A stretch of DNA of 64,000 nucleotides from Cyrtodaria siliqua (taxonomy: Eukaryota; Mollusca; Bivalvia; Adapedonta; Hiatellidae): NCBI GenBank assembly GCA_037043455.1, contig JAWPHD010001328.1, positions 186,001-250,000 on the forward strand, read 5' to 3'. Shown here in pieces: positions 11,504 to 22,789 of this stretch. How positions within the stretch are numbered: position 1 is the first letter of the stretch; the number at the start of each line of letters is the position of its first letter. The translations under genes and the position numbers were made by a program. The notes beneath the pieces are model-generated. The model was not told the origin of the DNA. It made no database searches and saw only the letters and a program-made list of their open reading frames with translations.

Positions 11504-11651
11504 CTCCATGCCATCGGAGAGGGCAGATATCAGTTTGTGGGCATTTTCTTTGTTGAGCATCTTGTTGCCGTGGAGAAGTAGGTCATCTGACCACTTGATG
11601 AAGTGAGCAAGACTCTGACACACTTTATTGTGACGCGATGATAATGTTGTG
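11504..11651 (-). CDS. RAPGEF1: RAPGEF1 exon, core of the N-terminal helical domain
   Basis: A 148-nt exon. The acceptor 'ttgtctttttcag' precedes 11651, whose C completes an AGC (Ser) codon from exon 12609-12781. It then gives 49 codons ending GGC ATG GAG in phase 0. The block 'VCQSLAHFIKWSDDLLL' corresponds to human C3G 'VYQSLANLIRWSDQVML', the best-conserved part of the N-terminal domain that binds E-cadherin and restrains GEF activity in vertebrates (family knowledge). The rest ('NKENAHKLISALSDGME') fits the following helix. The donor is GAG|GTTTGT, weaker than consensus. Next to the acceptor is a 67-bp intronic duplication (11661-11791). Confidence 0.92.
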
Positions 11652-11660
11652 CTGAAAAAG

Positions 11661-11791
11661 ACAACAGTGGTCATATACAAAATCTGACAATCTCTCCTGC
11701 AGGGGTCCACAATGGATAACATGCTAGACAATAGTGGTCATATACAGGGTGTGACAATCTCTCCTGGAGGGGTCCACAGTGGATAACATGC
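11661..11791. repeat. 67-bp tandem duplication next to an exon acceptor
   Basis: 'tgacaatctctcctg' and 'ggggtccaca' with flanks appear at 11661 and again at 11728. The duplication begins 10 bases upstream of the acceptor of exon 11504-11651 and does not copy the acceptor itself. Confidence 0.8.
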
Positions 11792-11794
11792 CAG

Positions 11795-12086
11795 CTGTAA
11801 TTACGGAGATCTTGGGTTCTATCTCACTGGCGCCACTGGGTTACTTCAGTGTGTGTTATGGCACGACACTTCCCCTAGCCTCGCCGTCAAATGGGAACAT
11901 TAACCGAGTGGTCCCATGAATCGGGGTCTATCCTCCGAGCATGTTAAAGACACAGGAATCTACTGGATAGTAAGACTAGGTCTGGGTTCCCAGGTTTCTA
12001 TGTATCCCTCCCCTCCCTCTGGGGTGGCCTGAACTAACCCAACCAATGTGTTGATGAGATGTTAAACAACAATTCAATTCAATTCT
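11795..12086 (+). mobile_element. tRNA-SINE family B, decayed head
   Basis: It shares with the intact copy 32442-32760 the segments 'CTATCCTCCGAGCA', 'GTTAAAGACACAGGAATCTA', 'TTCCTATGTATCC'-like, 'TGTTGATGAG' and the tail 'TTCAATTCAATTC'. The tRNA-like head is degraded. Confidence 0.8.
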
Positions 12087-12608
12087 CCTTGTTGTTTGAA
12101 CAATGATAATGCCAACAACGCCAATGCCGAGTTTTCCCGGAATTCTCCGGGTTCCTCCTACATCAAGACCACGCTAATGTTGTAAACTGCACCACTGAGG
12201 GTGATTTGTATAAGCTCTGTAGCTTGTTTTGTAATTGTTGTTAAATAAATGAAGTTAAAAACACAATAGTCTACATAAAGTGACAACATTTGCACTTTCT
12301 AACTGGCAAAGGGGAGATAATGATCTCGAGAAAATCACAGCTGGTGTCCAATTTTTTTTTATTTTTTATTTACGTTTTTTACTATTTTTGGCAATGACAT
12401 CCATACCGAATTAACATGTCGCCAGTTGTCAATCATTTTTCCATTTCAACCAATCAAACCAAAACGATACCTCCGACAAACAACAGCACGTGTCACTGTA
12501 TAATAAAGCACGTGCAACTATGTTATAACCTATTGTCAATATACTCGGACATCAACAAAAGGGCAGAGATATCTAAGTACTGGCGACATGTCAATTGCAT
12601 AAACTTAC

Positions 12609-12781
12609 CTGTCTTGGTTCATGAAGAAATTGTTAAGGATTGTAAACACATCGTTGACCGTGTCCAGTATGACTGTGGCTGTACTCGGGACAATCTGCAG
12701 TTTCCCCTGGTCCACCACGGCCTTGATGTAACCCAGTGACCGGTACACATTGTTCACCTCTGTCTGTAACTTGTCCAGGTC
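12609..12781 (-). CDS. RAPGEF1: RAPGEF1 exon, start of the N-terminal helical domain
   Basis: A 173-nt exon. The acceptor 'gtttctacttcag' precedes GAC CTG GAC AAG in phase 0. It encodes 57 codons and ends AG|GTAAGTTT, leaving AG for a Ser codon with exon 11504-11651. 'SLGYIKAVVDQGKLQIVP' and the following 'ATVILDTVNDVF' align with human C3G 'ALRYFKTIVDKMAIDKKVLEMLP' and 'ASKVLEAILPLV' in spacing and hydrophobic pattern. The product is predominantly helical. The open frame continues upstream of the acceptor, but that part does not resemble C3G. Confidence 0.9.
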
Positions 12782-13030
12782 CTGAAGTAGAAACAGACGT
12801 GGCACTCAAATATAGGCATGAAATGGTGATAAATATGTGCCACCAAACTGGGGTGGATGGGTGGAGGAGGGGGAGCCTTCAAATTACCGTACAGACGTCC
12901 TACCAACTGAAGTATTAGTCCAACAATGTCACACTCTTCTCATTCCTACATGACTGTATTGATAAACAATGACAGGTACATTGTGCAATACCTGCAATAC
13001 CATCAATTCTTAAGACTTCTTATTTATCTG
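12782..13030. other. intron, no feature seen
   Basis: Non-repetitive sequence between the exon and the SINE at 13031. Confidence 0.5.
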
Positions 13031-13258
13031 TGGCTGAGTGACTTGAAATCACTTGCCCCTCACTGCTGCGAGTTCGAGCCCTCATGGGACCAGAAATCTT
13101 TATGTGAGGAAGCTATCCAGCTGGCTTGCAGAACATGAGTGGTTCTACCCAGGTGCCCGCCCATGCATGAAAATTGCCAGAAGGGGCACCTGGGGTCTTT
13201 CTCCACCAATGCAACCTGGAAAGTCGCCATATTGGTGCGACTATAAAATGCAATTGAA
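13031..13258 (+). mobile_element. tRNA-SINE family A
   Basis: A tRNA-like head ('TGGCTGAGTG', later B-box 'GAGTTCGAGCCC') is followed by the family body: 'CTTTATGTGAGGAAGCTATC', 'GGTTCTACCCAGGTGCC', 'GGTGCGACTATAAAATGCAA'. It is diverged in the A box. Confidence 0.88.
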
Positions 13259-13310
13259 TTATTTGTCTTTGATGTTTGTGTGTCTCACACTTTTGCTTTT
13301 GAGTATATAA

Positions 13311-13336
13311 TTAGAATAGAATAGAATAGAATATTT
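13311..13336. repeat. (AGAAT)n microsatellite
   Basis: Four to five AGAAT units. Confidence 0.85.
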
Positions 13337-13607
13337 ATGGTGTCTTCCATATATATAGACAAGATATTCATTTAACAAGTAAGATAACTATCTTAACTAT
13401 ACTATTAACTTACATATCTTATTGTTAATGCTGAGGTTATAAAATTACATAGTTTACATTCTTCAACATTAACTGGGTTGAGTAATTGTTTTAAAATACT
13501 AAGCAAAAGTTGCATCAAATTTGGTACACAGATCAGTTATGTTAATGTTAATCTGTTTAAATAACAGTTTCCTAATTATATTCCTATACATTAATGATGT
13601 TTTTTGA

Positions 13608-13880
13608 TTGATTGATTGATTGAATTGGATTTTATAATCGCACCAACAGCTAAGGTCATATGGCGACTTTCCAGCTTCCATTGGTGGAGGAAGACCCCAG
13701 GTGCCCCTCTGGGCAATTTTCGTGCACGGGCGAGCACCTGGGTAGAACCACCGACGTTCCGCAAGCCAGCTGGATAGCTTCCTCACATAAAGATTAATAG
13801 GCCCCTGAGGGATCGAACCTACAGCGGTGAGGGGCAAGTGATTTCAAGTCAGACTCTAACCACTCGGCCACGGACGCCCC
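13608..13880 (-). mobile_element. tRNA-SINE family A, full length with target-site duplication
   Basis: The minus strand reads a tRNA-like head 'GTGGCCGAGTGGTTAGAG' (A box) and 'GTAGGTTCGATCCC' (B box), the conserved body, then a (TCAA)n tail. The 13-bp direct repeat TGATGTTTTTTGA lies at 13595-13607 and 13881-13893, partly overlapping the tail. This is the best-preserved copy and defines the family. Confidence 0.93.
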
Positions 13881-14049
13881 TGATGTTTTTTGAATGGCTG
13901 CATGTGTGAATGCTTCACTTCCTTTTTATATGGAAGTAAATTTAACACTTGCTCTGCTCCCAAGGGTCGCTTCTCTGATGAATGGCTGCACTCTGTGAAA
14001 CCTTCACTTCTTTTTAGTGGTATTAAATGTCTTGATAAACCTAAACCTC

Positions 14050-14272
14050 TGGGCCCAGTTTTATTAAACATCAAGTCTCAAATTTTAAAATCATTCACTT
14101 TTTTCCAGCTAAGCATTCAATGTAGATAAGTGTGTATGCACCTAGTGCAGAAATATCACATGTATAAGAAAATCAAATAAAATCACATTTGAAAACTGCA
14201 ACTTAGAGTGAAGCATTTAAGAAAGTGATTTACGATCGAAATGGTCATAAGTTGTTTCATAAAACAGGGCCC
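14050..14272. mobile_element. short foldback MITE (GGGCCC-GTTTTAT termini)
   Basis: The left end 'GGGCCCAGTTTTATTAAAC' mirrors the right end 'GTTTCATAAAACAGGGCCCC'. 'TTTACGATCGAAATGGTC' near the right end also occurs in the related element 47915-48153. Confidence 0.7.
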
Positions 14273-14332
14273 CTGCTCTCTAGGGTCACTTTATTGCTAG
14301 GTTACAGGTGATAGCATGGAGATACTATGCCT

Positions 14333-15252
14333 TGCACAACAGGTTAGAGAAACTCCACTTTGCACTGGATCAAAATTGTGTTGTACCGTCTTGACCTTTC
14401 TCGCCCCGTCTTGACCTTTCTCGCCCTGTTAAAAATGACAAGCATTTACTTGGACATGATCAATTTAAAGCACATCAAGACCATGATCAAACTGGCCTTT
14501 TAAGAGACTGCTTGATCAGTTCCGATTGGTTCGAGATTGCCAGCATGTAACTGTTGGCCAATGAAAACTGACCGTCACCAGATTGATGTCAAAATGCATG
14601 TCAAACATTTGTTCTGCCCTCATTGTTTCTGCTCGGCACCGTGTTATTTTTTTTTAGATTTATATAACTTCATTTCGTGTCGCGTAGTGAAATGAAACCG
14701 GACTTTTTCGGAAGTATTGGGTAGCGAGGAAAACATTGACATTAATGTGGGTTGGAGCGATGTGCCTTGATAGATATTGCCATAAACGGTATTCAATGGG
14801 ATATGACTTTTTTCTCAGTGAAAAAATACCGCATTCTGGATGATGAAATACACTTATTTAGATCTTAGGAACTATGAGCTTTTGCAACATTAATTTAGGC
14901 AGGCACTGTAGGTAGACGTGTGATATAAACGGGTCCTGATTAAAATACCCCGGGGAAATGGTACCACCACTTTCGGCCATGTGTTTTATTAATCCGAGCC
15001 TTCTCTGACCTTACCAGCCCTTTTTACCAAAAAGCCACAAAAGCCACATAAAAAATACTAGTGAGTCGAGTCCTACATTTTATACATCCGTGTAGGTAGT
15101 TATATGCATTTTTCCCCAGCCGTGTCATAATTGATTGACAACAGCATCTCACGAGATGAACCGTTGATCGCGGTCAGTGGGTGCAGAAATGTCTGTGATG
15201 TCGCTACCGACTTTGCTCGTCACAAAATGGGGAAACTCTAACCTGTTGTGCA
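14333..15252. mobile_element. 920-bp element with TIRs, no transposase
   Basis: The left terminus 'TGCACAACAGGTTAGAG' is matched by the reverse complement of 'CTCTAACCTGTTGTGCA' at the right terminus. The inside has no long reading frame. 'CTATGCC' before the left end and 'GGCATAG'-like bases beyond the right end suggest the inverted repeat may extend imperfectly, so the boundaries are approximate. Confidence 0.65.
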
Positions 15253-16604
15253 CGGCGTTACGTAGATGCCAAAGCATAGAGAGAGTTGTACTCAGGTACC
15301 ATCTGCCACAAACATGTCACTATGAACTTCAAATAAATGGACTGGATTTTAATTAACATCCAATTATTTTTATTTTATTACCCATATGATCACGACTATA
15401 ATGTAGTGGTGCAATATTTCCATTTTGGGAGGGTGTCCTCATTTCCACATTCACCCTCCACCCCGCTACTCACTGTTGAAGTATGGCTGTTTTTTTAAAC
15501 ATTTCCAACAAGCGTACAAATGCTGGCACAATTTCACCAAGTTCTGTAGCTGCCAATATTCTATTGATGTTTGATCAAACATGTGGTAGATACATTGATG
15601 TGGGATTGTATAATGCCTGTATATATACAACACAGGGAGAAACTACCAATTACTTTTTCTCTTGAGATTGCAAGTACATGTATTTCAGATGATGATTTTT
15701 CACTAGACTGACTTCGAGGGTATTGTAACCCAGCATTTCAAAGCCATTTGTACACAGTGAAAACTAAATTGCAAGCCCTCCAACTTCAATTTGCCATAAA
15801 CAAATATGGCATACAAAGAAATGTCCATAACCATTGGAAGGTGATGGTCTAGAATCAGGTCCTGAAGGAAATTATTCTAGTGGTTCACAATTAAGCACTG
15901 ATGAACTTTCATTTTAGAATATTTTGTCTGATGCACAGACGGACAGACCACATACCATAGTATAAGCCCTACTGGCCTACAGTAGCCCTGAAAAAGAACA
16001 CTGCTATTATGTTTGGGATGATCAGAGAGCTCCGGTGCTTATGCATTTTTGACCTCTATAATTTCAGCTGGCACAATTTAAATTTTACATGGGAGTATGT
16101 TTTCAGTCAGAAACCCCTCAACAGTCCTGTCAGTGTGCTATCCCAAGTCGTGAAATTCCCACCATCTGTAACAGTACAATTAGAACTGAATAAAATGCAG
16201 ACATTTTTCTTTTATTATTGACTCTCCAATGGATTTCCCTCCTATGGCTTCTAGAATCAGAGTCACAAACAAATCTGGAATCAGACAGTCAGCAAAAAAT
16301 GTCTGTTCTATTCTGGTAATGTAAGGTTATTTTAAGAACAGCTTTTAAAATAACAGTCTGCATTAGAATTACTGTGTTAATACTTCAAACAGCTCAATAT
16401 AGAACCAATTCTTTGCATTTATAAAGGTGCAGCAATAGCAAAGTGGTCCTAATGGTATGTAATAATGTACTGGAATAGACTCAGGTAACGTTAATTACAG
16501 TCAGTACATCTAATACGCCATTCAATATTATAATCCCTCCACCCCCACCAACCCCATCTCTAGTATTCAAGTTCCCTCAGGCAGGAGTAATTCTACATCC
16601 TTGG
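15253..16604. other. intron, no gene seen
   Basis: Unstructured, moderately AT-rich sequence. The short frames at 15483-15665 and 16009-16221 have no family resemblance, no flanking splice signals in phase and no match to the C3G plan. Confidence 0.5.
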
Positions 16605-16923
16605 TATAATCCTTCCTCCCCACCTGACCCCACCCACAAACCATTCCTTCCGCTACCCTCATCCCTCGGTCCGCCCCACCTCCACCCACAAACCCATCCT
16701 GATACCCTCATCCCTCGGTCCTCCTCACCCCCACACACAAACCTTCCTTCCACTACCCCCATCCCTCGGTCCTCCCCACCCCACCCACAAACAATTCCTT
16801 CTGCTACCCTCATTCCTCGGTCCTCCCCACGCCCACCCACAAACACTTCCTTCCGCTACCCCCATCCCTCGGTCCTCCCCACCCCACCCACAAACCCTTC
16901 CTTCTGCTACCCTCATCCCTCGG
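16605..16923. repeat. about 50-bp pyrimidine-rich tandem repeat, 6 copies
   Basis: Units carry 'CCCTCATCCCTCGGTCCTCC' and 'CACCCACAAACC'. Purines are nearly absent from one strand over 300 bp. Confidence 0.9.
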
Positions 16924-17093
16924 GGTTAACACCACTGTTACACCACTGTTACACCATTGTCCCAAGGTCTAGTCCTTAAAATATAACGTGTTTGCTTTTT
17001 GCCAGACACAGAGGGGTAGAAAAGTAGATGATTTTTTTTCTTTCTTTCTTTAGACAGTAAAATTTCTATGAACTTAAAAGAAAAATTGTATTA

Positions 17094-18244
17094 AAAATAA
17101 CAAAACATGAAGCCCCACCTTTCAGTGCAGACAAATAACAAAACATGAAGCCCCACCTGTCATTGCAGACAAATAACAAAACATGAAGCCCCTCCTGTCA
17201 TTGCAGACAAATAACAAAACATGAAGCCCCACCTGTCATTGCAGACAAATAACAAAACATGAAGCCCCACCTGTCAGTGCAGACAAATAACAAAACATGA
17301 AGCCCCACCTGTCAGAGCAGACAAATAACAAAACATGAAGCCCTACCTGTCAGTGCAGACAAATAACAAAACATGAAGCCCCACCTGTCAGTGCAGACAA
17401 ATAACAAAACATGAAGCCCTACCTGTCAGTGCAGACAAATAACAAAACATGAAGCCCCACCTGTCAGTGCAGACAAATAACAAAACATGAAGCCCCTCCT
17501 GTCAGTGCAGACACATAACAAAACATGAAGCCCTACCTGTCAGTGCAGACAAATAACAAAACATGAAGCCCCACCTGTCAGTGCAGACAAATAACAAAAC
17601 ATGAAGCCCCATCTGTCAGTGCAGACAAATAACAAAACATGAAGCCTCACCTGTCAGTGCAGACAAATAACAAAACATGAAGCCCCATCTGTCAGTGCAG
17701 ACAAATAACAAAACATGAAGCCTCACCTGTCAGTGCAGACAAATAACAAAACATGAAGCCCCCGGTGACCTGTCAGTGCAGACAAATAACAAAACATGAA
17801 GCCCCACCTGTCAGTGCAGACAAATAACAAAACATGAAGCCCCACCTGTCAGTGCAGACAAATAACAAAACATGAAGCCCCATCTGTCAGTGCAGACAAA
17901 TAACAAAACATGAAGCCTCACCTGTCAGTGCAGACAAATAACAAAACATGAAGCCCCATCTGTCAGTGCAGACAAATAACAAAACATGAAGCCTCACCTG
18001 TCAGTGCAGACAAATAACAAAACATGAAGCCCCACCTGTCAGTGCAGACAAATAACAAAACATGAAGCCCCCGGTGACCTGTCAGTGCAGACAAATAACA
18101 AAACATGAAGCCCCACCTGTCAGTGCAGACAAATAACAAAACATGAAGCCCTACCTGTCAGTGCAGACAAATAACAAAACATGAAGCCCCTCCTGTCAGT
18201 GCAGACAAATAACAAAACATGACGCCCCTCCTGTCAGTGCAGAA
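17094..18244. repeat. 38-bp minisatellite, about 30 copies, with higher-order pattern
   Basis: The unit is 'ACAAATAACAAAACATGAAG' plus 'CCCCACCTGTCAGTGCAG'. Variant units (CCCCATCT, CCTCACC, CCTACC, and the longer CCCCCGGTGACC near 17758 and 18067) recur in the same order about 309 bp apart. This shows block duplication of several units. Confidence 0.95.
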
Positions 18245-18427
18245 ACTCAACGTTCAAGGCCTTGTTTCTTGATTGGAATATGGCTGAATTGCAGAACAAA
18301 TTATTGCACTTGTTAACCAAATTACGTAAGTATTAAAGCGGCCATAATTACAGAACATGGCTGTATGATGTCTAATGATGCTGAATACATGTGTGAAGTT
18401 TCAATCGATCAAGTGATGAAAATAGCT

Positions 18428-18640
18428 TTATTTTTTTCCTCGAAAGGGTAGAGCTAAAATCGAAATGAATGATACAGAATTGCTATGAAGTTTCAGAAAA
18501 GAGCCTTTTTGTGAGTAGATAGTGCAAGCCAAGAATTTGTTTATGGTTGACCCAATCTTAGCTTGAAAAGCTTTGATGGATGTGGCCTCAACAACATTGG
18601 ATTGGAGAATCTTGATCATCTTCGACGCTTGATTGTAAAT
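18428..18640 (-). pseudogene. possible non-LTR retrotransposon ORF2 C-terminal remnant
   Basis: The minus-strand peptide 'NVVEATSIKAFQAKIGSTIN' then 'KFLAC' resembles the common end of non-LTR ORF2 proteins ('VVeA.SiksFk.kLdkf'). No reverse transcriptase is present upstream, so at most a 5'-truncated fragment remains. The match is short; chance or another origin is possible. Confidence 0.35.
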
Positions 18641-20053
18641 ACAAACGTTTGTGCAGACAAATTTGAAACTGGAACCATGTGAGCGTAATTATTATTTTTT
18701 TATTAAAGTATTTCTGACCAGGATCCGCATTTAGTTTGTAGATATAAAAATGAAGTTTCCCTCTTTGTTTGTCTTTGTTTATTAATAAATGTATTGTCTT
18801 TCAGCCTTTCTGTATATCTCGGATAGCAGGTGTTCCTGTCTCAGCCAATCAGAAATGATACCAGTCGGCAAAAATCAAACTTTGTTCAGGAGGACTGTTG
18901 AGACGTGTGTCTTGAAAACAATTTAACAAGCGTCGCAGATGATCTAGACTATGGATTGGAGAGTCGGTTACATAGTCAGATTCCGGAGTTCCTGTATTGT
19001 GATCACTCTGGTGAAAGGATTCAGGAACCTGTATTCATGGCCTCTGGTATGGTCCCTGATGTAATCCTGGAAACTGTTTACCCAACATACCCTTATTTAT
19101 GAAGTCCACAGTACATATGATTTATCCTTTTTATTCTATTAGATTAGCAATAATTATATTTGACTTCTACAGAGAAAATTTTACTCTATTATAGACTTCT
19201 ATAATTCGGATTTTGATTATTATAATAGACTGTAATAATTCAGATAAAAACACTCTATAAACATTAAACAAACAGACCATAATCATTCAGATCATGATTA
19301 CTCTATTAACATGGGACTAAAGTATAGTTCAGATAACAATCGGCTTAATACAATTATTCCCAGAGCCTCAAGGCTCCATCTATATTTATCTTGGACTCAG
19401 AAAGCTGCTATGGGAGTTGGACTGTGTCTCAGTCAGTTTATTGTTCATAAAACAACTGTATTTTAGTAAGAATATCTGGATGCAGTGAAACTTGTATACA
19501 GGCATTTTATGGGTCTTCTGCTACTTGAATTACATATCAATTTCAGGGATAGTCTATAAATCTGTTCTCAGCATACGAATACAGCAGGTTCTAAATCAGT
19601 GTCTTACTGATTATTGATTGATGTTAAACAGCAAACAGCAATATTGATTTTTTTAAAAGCTCATGTTGCCCTGTTAGTTTTTCTTCAAAACTTGCATTTG
19701 CTCAGTAATTAATATTAATTATAAGAATAATATAAAGAAATTGTGTTTGAATATTACTAACTGTTTGTGTGTACAGCTATATATGTATCTCTTGTTGGTG
19801 CTGTCTAATTTTAAAATAAGCAACACCTCTTCAATCAACACCTCTTCAATCATTAATCAGAGTTGATGAAACTTTTACATTCCCCTTACTGTTTTCTTAT
19901 GTAACTGTTCTGACCAGCTTGTGATACTTTGTATCACTGTTGCATAGGGTGAACTCCATCAAATGAACACAATCTGTATTCAGCTGATTATCACATTCCA
20001 ATAAATTACAGGAATAGCTTGAATAACTTGAAAGGCTACTTAGAACAAATTAC
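18641..20053. other. intron, no gene seen
   Basis: AT-rich. The open segment 18905-19102 was considered and is not supported. Confidence 0.5.
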
Positions 20054-20095
20054 CTCCGCTTTCATGTTCTTCACCACCTGTACCTGCTCCATAAA
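20054..20095 (-). CDS. RAPGEF1: candidate 42-nt RAPGEF1 micro-exon
   Basis: On the minus strand 'gttacattctgtggcag' precedes TTT ATG GAG and a GAG|GTAATT donor follows. The exon is 14 codons, phase 0 at both ends: FMEQVQVVKNMKAE. It would sit directly before DLDKLQTEVNN of exon 12609-12781, which also starts in phase 0. It extends the amphipathic helix in the place where human C3G has 'LEEKEKEVVSALRYF'. Support is splice signals, phase and helix pattern only. It could also be a first exon using its own ATG. Confidence 0.6.
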
Positions 20096-20607
20096 CTGCC
20101 ACAGAATGTAACAAAACTATACTTCACAACTTTTAATTTCAAGTATGAATTTGTATGAATTTTAAAAGCACATAAAATCCTATGATTTCACAACTTCCAA
20201 CAAATTGGATCTAAGAGTCATTGAAACGGGCTTGCAAGATTTATATGCAGACAGATTGACAATTTAAGGGTTTAATATTGACATTCCGACACCAAGCACA
20301 AGTGGAAAACACTTGGTTGGATTAATTGCCCAATTATACAAGTATGTAAACTGCAAAACTATTCATGAGCTGCATTCATTATAGTTTGGGTATTTAGTAC
20401 AGTAGAAACAAAACCTACATGTTGTGAATGCACTCCCATTCATTCTATTCCGTCGTTTTAAAAAGAGTGCTGTCCATCTTCCAGCACTTATCAACCCACG
20501 ACTCGGTACATCAGATGTTTTCACTAAAACATCTCATGAATTTTATACATGTAAACTATTAAAATATGTAAAATGAGTCTCCTCATGCAAACATTGTGAC
20601 CAACAAT

Positions 20608-20742
20608 GAGGGGAGGAGGGGGAGGAGGGGGAGGAGGGGGAGGAGGAGGAGGAGGAGGAGGAGGGAGGAGGAAGGATAGTGAAATCCACTGCTGCTACTG
20701 ATGATATTGATGATATTGATGATGATGATGATCATCATCATC
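20608..20742. repeat. G-rich (GGGGGAGGA)n tract and (GAT)n/(ATC)n palindrome
   Basis: Runs of 4-5 G separated by AGGA (20608-20672) can form G-quadruplexes on the plus strand. They are followed by GATATTGAT units and 'GATGATGATGATCATCATCA', a self-complementary trinucleotide run. Confidence 0.85.
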
Positions 20743-20769
20743 ATAATTAGAGGAATGATCCTCAAAACA

Positions 20770-21105
20770 CCTATGTTGCCAGCCTTGTGTTTATCAGTGA
20801 CAGTGACCTTCAACCTCCTGACTCCAAAATCAATAGGGGTCATCCTCTCACCAATGAAAATCAAGTTATGAAGTTAGAAGACTGTGGGTGTAATCTTTCA
20901 CACATTATTGGGCGGAAACTGTTTTTCTTTATGAAATCACACTGACCTTTGACCTACTGATCCCATAATCAATAAAGTTATTCCCCCGCCATTGCAAGGA
21001 CAATCAAGTTATAAAGATTGAAGATAGTGGGTGCAATCCTTTGAAAGTTATTAAGCGGAAACAAAAGTGTGACGCCAACAACGAAGACGCAGCCGCTAAC
21101 AACAG
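20770..21105. repeat. dispersed repeat, two diverged copies of about 175 bp
   Basis: The order 'TGACCTTCAACCTCCTGA ... ATCAATAGGGGTCAT ... ATCAAGTTATGAAG ... GGGTGTAATC ... GGGCGGAAAC' recurs as 'TGACCTTTGACCTACTGA ... ATCAATAAAGTTATT ... ATCAAGTTATAAAG ... GGGTGCAATC ... AAGCGGAAAC'. Confidence 0.75.
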
Positions 21106-21610
21106 ATAAAGTGATCCCTAAGTGTCTGCCATGCTATGCCGGCAACAAAGACAGAGGCAGTATTCCCTAGCATAATTGCTGGCATATGAAGTTGGATGAA
21201 AAGCACTCTTATAATGGCTTCAAAGTGATAGGCAATAACAGATACATCACAAACCCCAAAGGTAAACATTTATCAACACCTGATGACATTTATTATAACA
21301 GCACTGGGTCAGATATGACAGAACAAGTCATGAATCACCAGATATGTATACTTCAGCAGGCAATTAAAACAATGAATCAGCATCAGTGTCCATTAGCAAC
21401 AGCCAATTACTGGTGTTGACTAGAATGTCCACCTAGGACAAGTATTAACAATTTTCCAGTAATTGGCAATAATCTGAGACACACACTCTCACTTATCTCT
21501 GATGTACTGTATAACTACCCAAGCCACGGATGACCCTCATAACACCCAACTCTTGGACATCAAGAATTGCAATTTCTTTTAAACTTGGTTGATAATACGG
21601 ATAATGGTGA

Positions 21611-21692
21611 GTCAGAATAAACTGTTGTTTGTCGGAATAAACTGTTGTTTGTCAGAATAAACGGTTGTTTGTTTGTCAGAATGAATTGTTGT
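21611..21692. repeat. about 22-bp tandem repeat
   Basis: 'CAGAATAAACTGTTGTTTGT' repeats nearly four times, with the last copies altered. Confidence 0.85.
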
Positions 21693-21796
21693 ATAACAGC
21701 TCATCAGCACATTATATATCTCCGGTTATTTTGAGCCGTCCCAAAGAGCAGGGTAGGGCATTTCGGAATCGGCGAACCAAGCTCTTCTCTTACTAG

Positions 21797-22045
21797 TATC
21801 TCTGTGGCCAAATGGTTAAAATGTTGCGCTGTAAGCCTTCGCCTCTCACTGCTGCGGGTTCGAATCCCACTGGGAGCTCGACTTTAAGTGAGGAAGTGTC
21901 GATTCTTATGGATGACGGGAGGTGTACAGTACTGGTTCTACCCAGGAAAAGTGGGTGGTCTGCCTCCACCACAAAAAAAATCGACCGTCATTTATAACCT
22001 TACATGTGTTGAAAATGACGTAAAACACCAAACAAGCAAACAAAT
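21797..22045 (+). mobile_element. tRNA-SINE family C
   Basis: The head 'TGTGGCCAAATGGTTAAAAT' (A box) and 'GCGGGTTCGAATCCCACTGG' (B box) are tRNA-like. The body has 'AGTGAGGAAGTGTCGATTCT' and 'GTGGGTGGTCTGCCTCCACC', ending in (CAAA)-type sequence. A second copy is at 30607-30865. Confidence 0.9.
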
Positions 22046-22789
22046 CTTCCTTTACTACTGAGTTTGATCCCATGATTGTGTAAGGATAGACCTCCATGCA
22101 CAGGACCCCTCATCTCACATTCCCATACAACAATGAGGCTAAGGAAAGTGTACTGCGTTACAGGACAGTCACCAAGTAAACCCAGACTCAAACCCATGAG
22201 AGTCTACAGTGATATCCAATGGGCCTCTGCGGCCCCCTTGAGTCGAGAAGTCGTGTGTTTGCAATTTGTGAATTGCCATATTAAGATATGATATATTTAG
22301 ATTTTCTACACATGATGGCTTGCAATGTATAAGCATGCAAGAAACATCATTATTTATTTATTTGTCGATTCCTCAAAGGTCTGACCTTTAAAAATAGCAT
22401 GACCATGTAGCCTCCTACCACAAACAGGCACCCAGTAGTTACTGAGGAAAGAAATTACCCCAATGGGAACTGGAAATTGAATACGACCTTTTGAGTCGGT
22501 TTTGAGTCGTGTGGGTGTGGTTATCGAGAACATGACATTCATTGCCAGTCATTTCCATTATTGTCGTTTTTGCTCACCACTTTTCCCCATTCCAACCAAA
22601 TATGACTAAAGGGTTTGTAAAAAGTCACCATTCAACCATTCCTGTATTTCTATCACAAACAAGCATTTGTACTAACCTTACCCATGTTACACACAGGAAG
22701 CCTAAACACAAATAGAACTATCCTTCAACTAGTCACCATTCCTAACCATCAAGTGAATATTAAACAATTCTCCAAATTATCTCTCATTT
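22046..22789. other. intron, no gene seen
   Basis: No exon or clear repeat. The region around 22360-22550 has SINE-like wording ('GTAGCCTCCTACCACAAACA') but no recognisable box. Confidence 0.45.

Noticed and set aside
12416..12739. 107-residue plus-strand frame
   Set aside because: It overlaps, antisense, the well-supported RAPGEF1 exon 12609-12781.
13499..13837. 112-residue minus-strand frame
   Set aside because: It is the tRNA-SINE family A body; the same peptide appears at 23872-24092 and 53500-53706.
18905..19102. 65-residue plus-strand frame
   Set aside because: No homology recognised, no consistent splice borders, and no partner exon.
21797..21880. Possible functional tRNA gene
   Set aside because: A and B boxes are present but acceptor and anticodon stems do not close and a SINE body follows directly.
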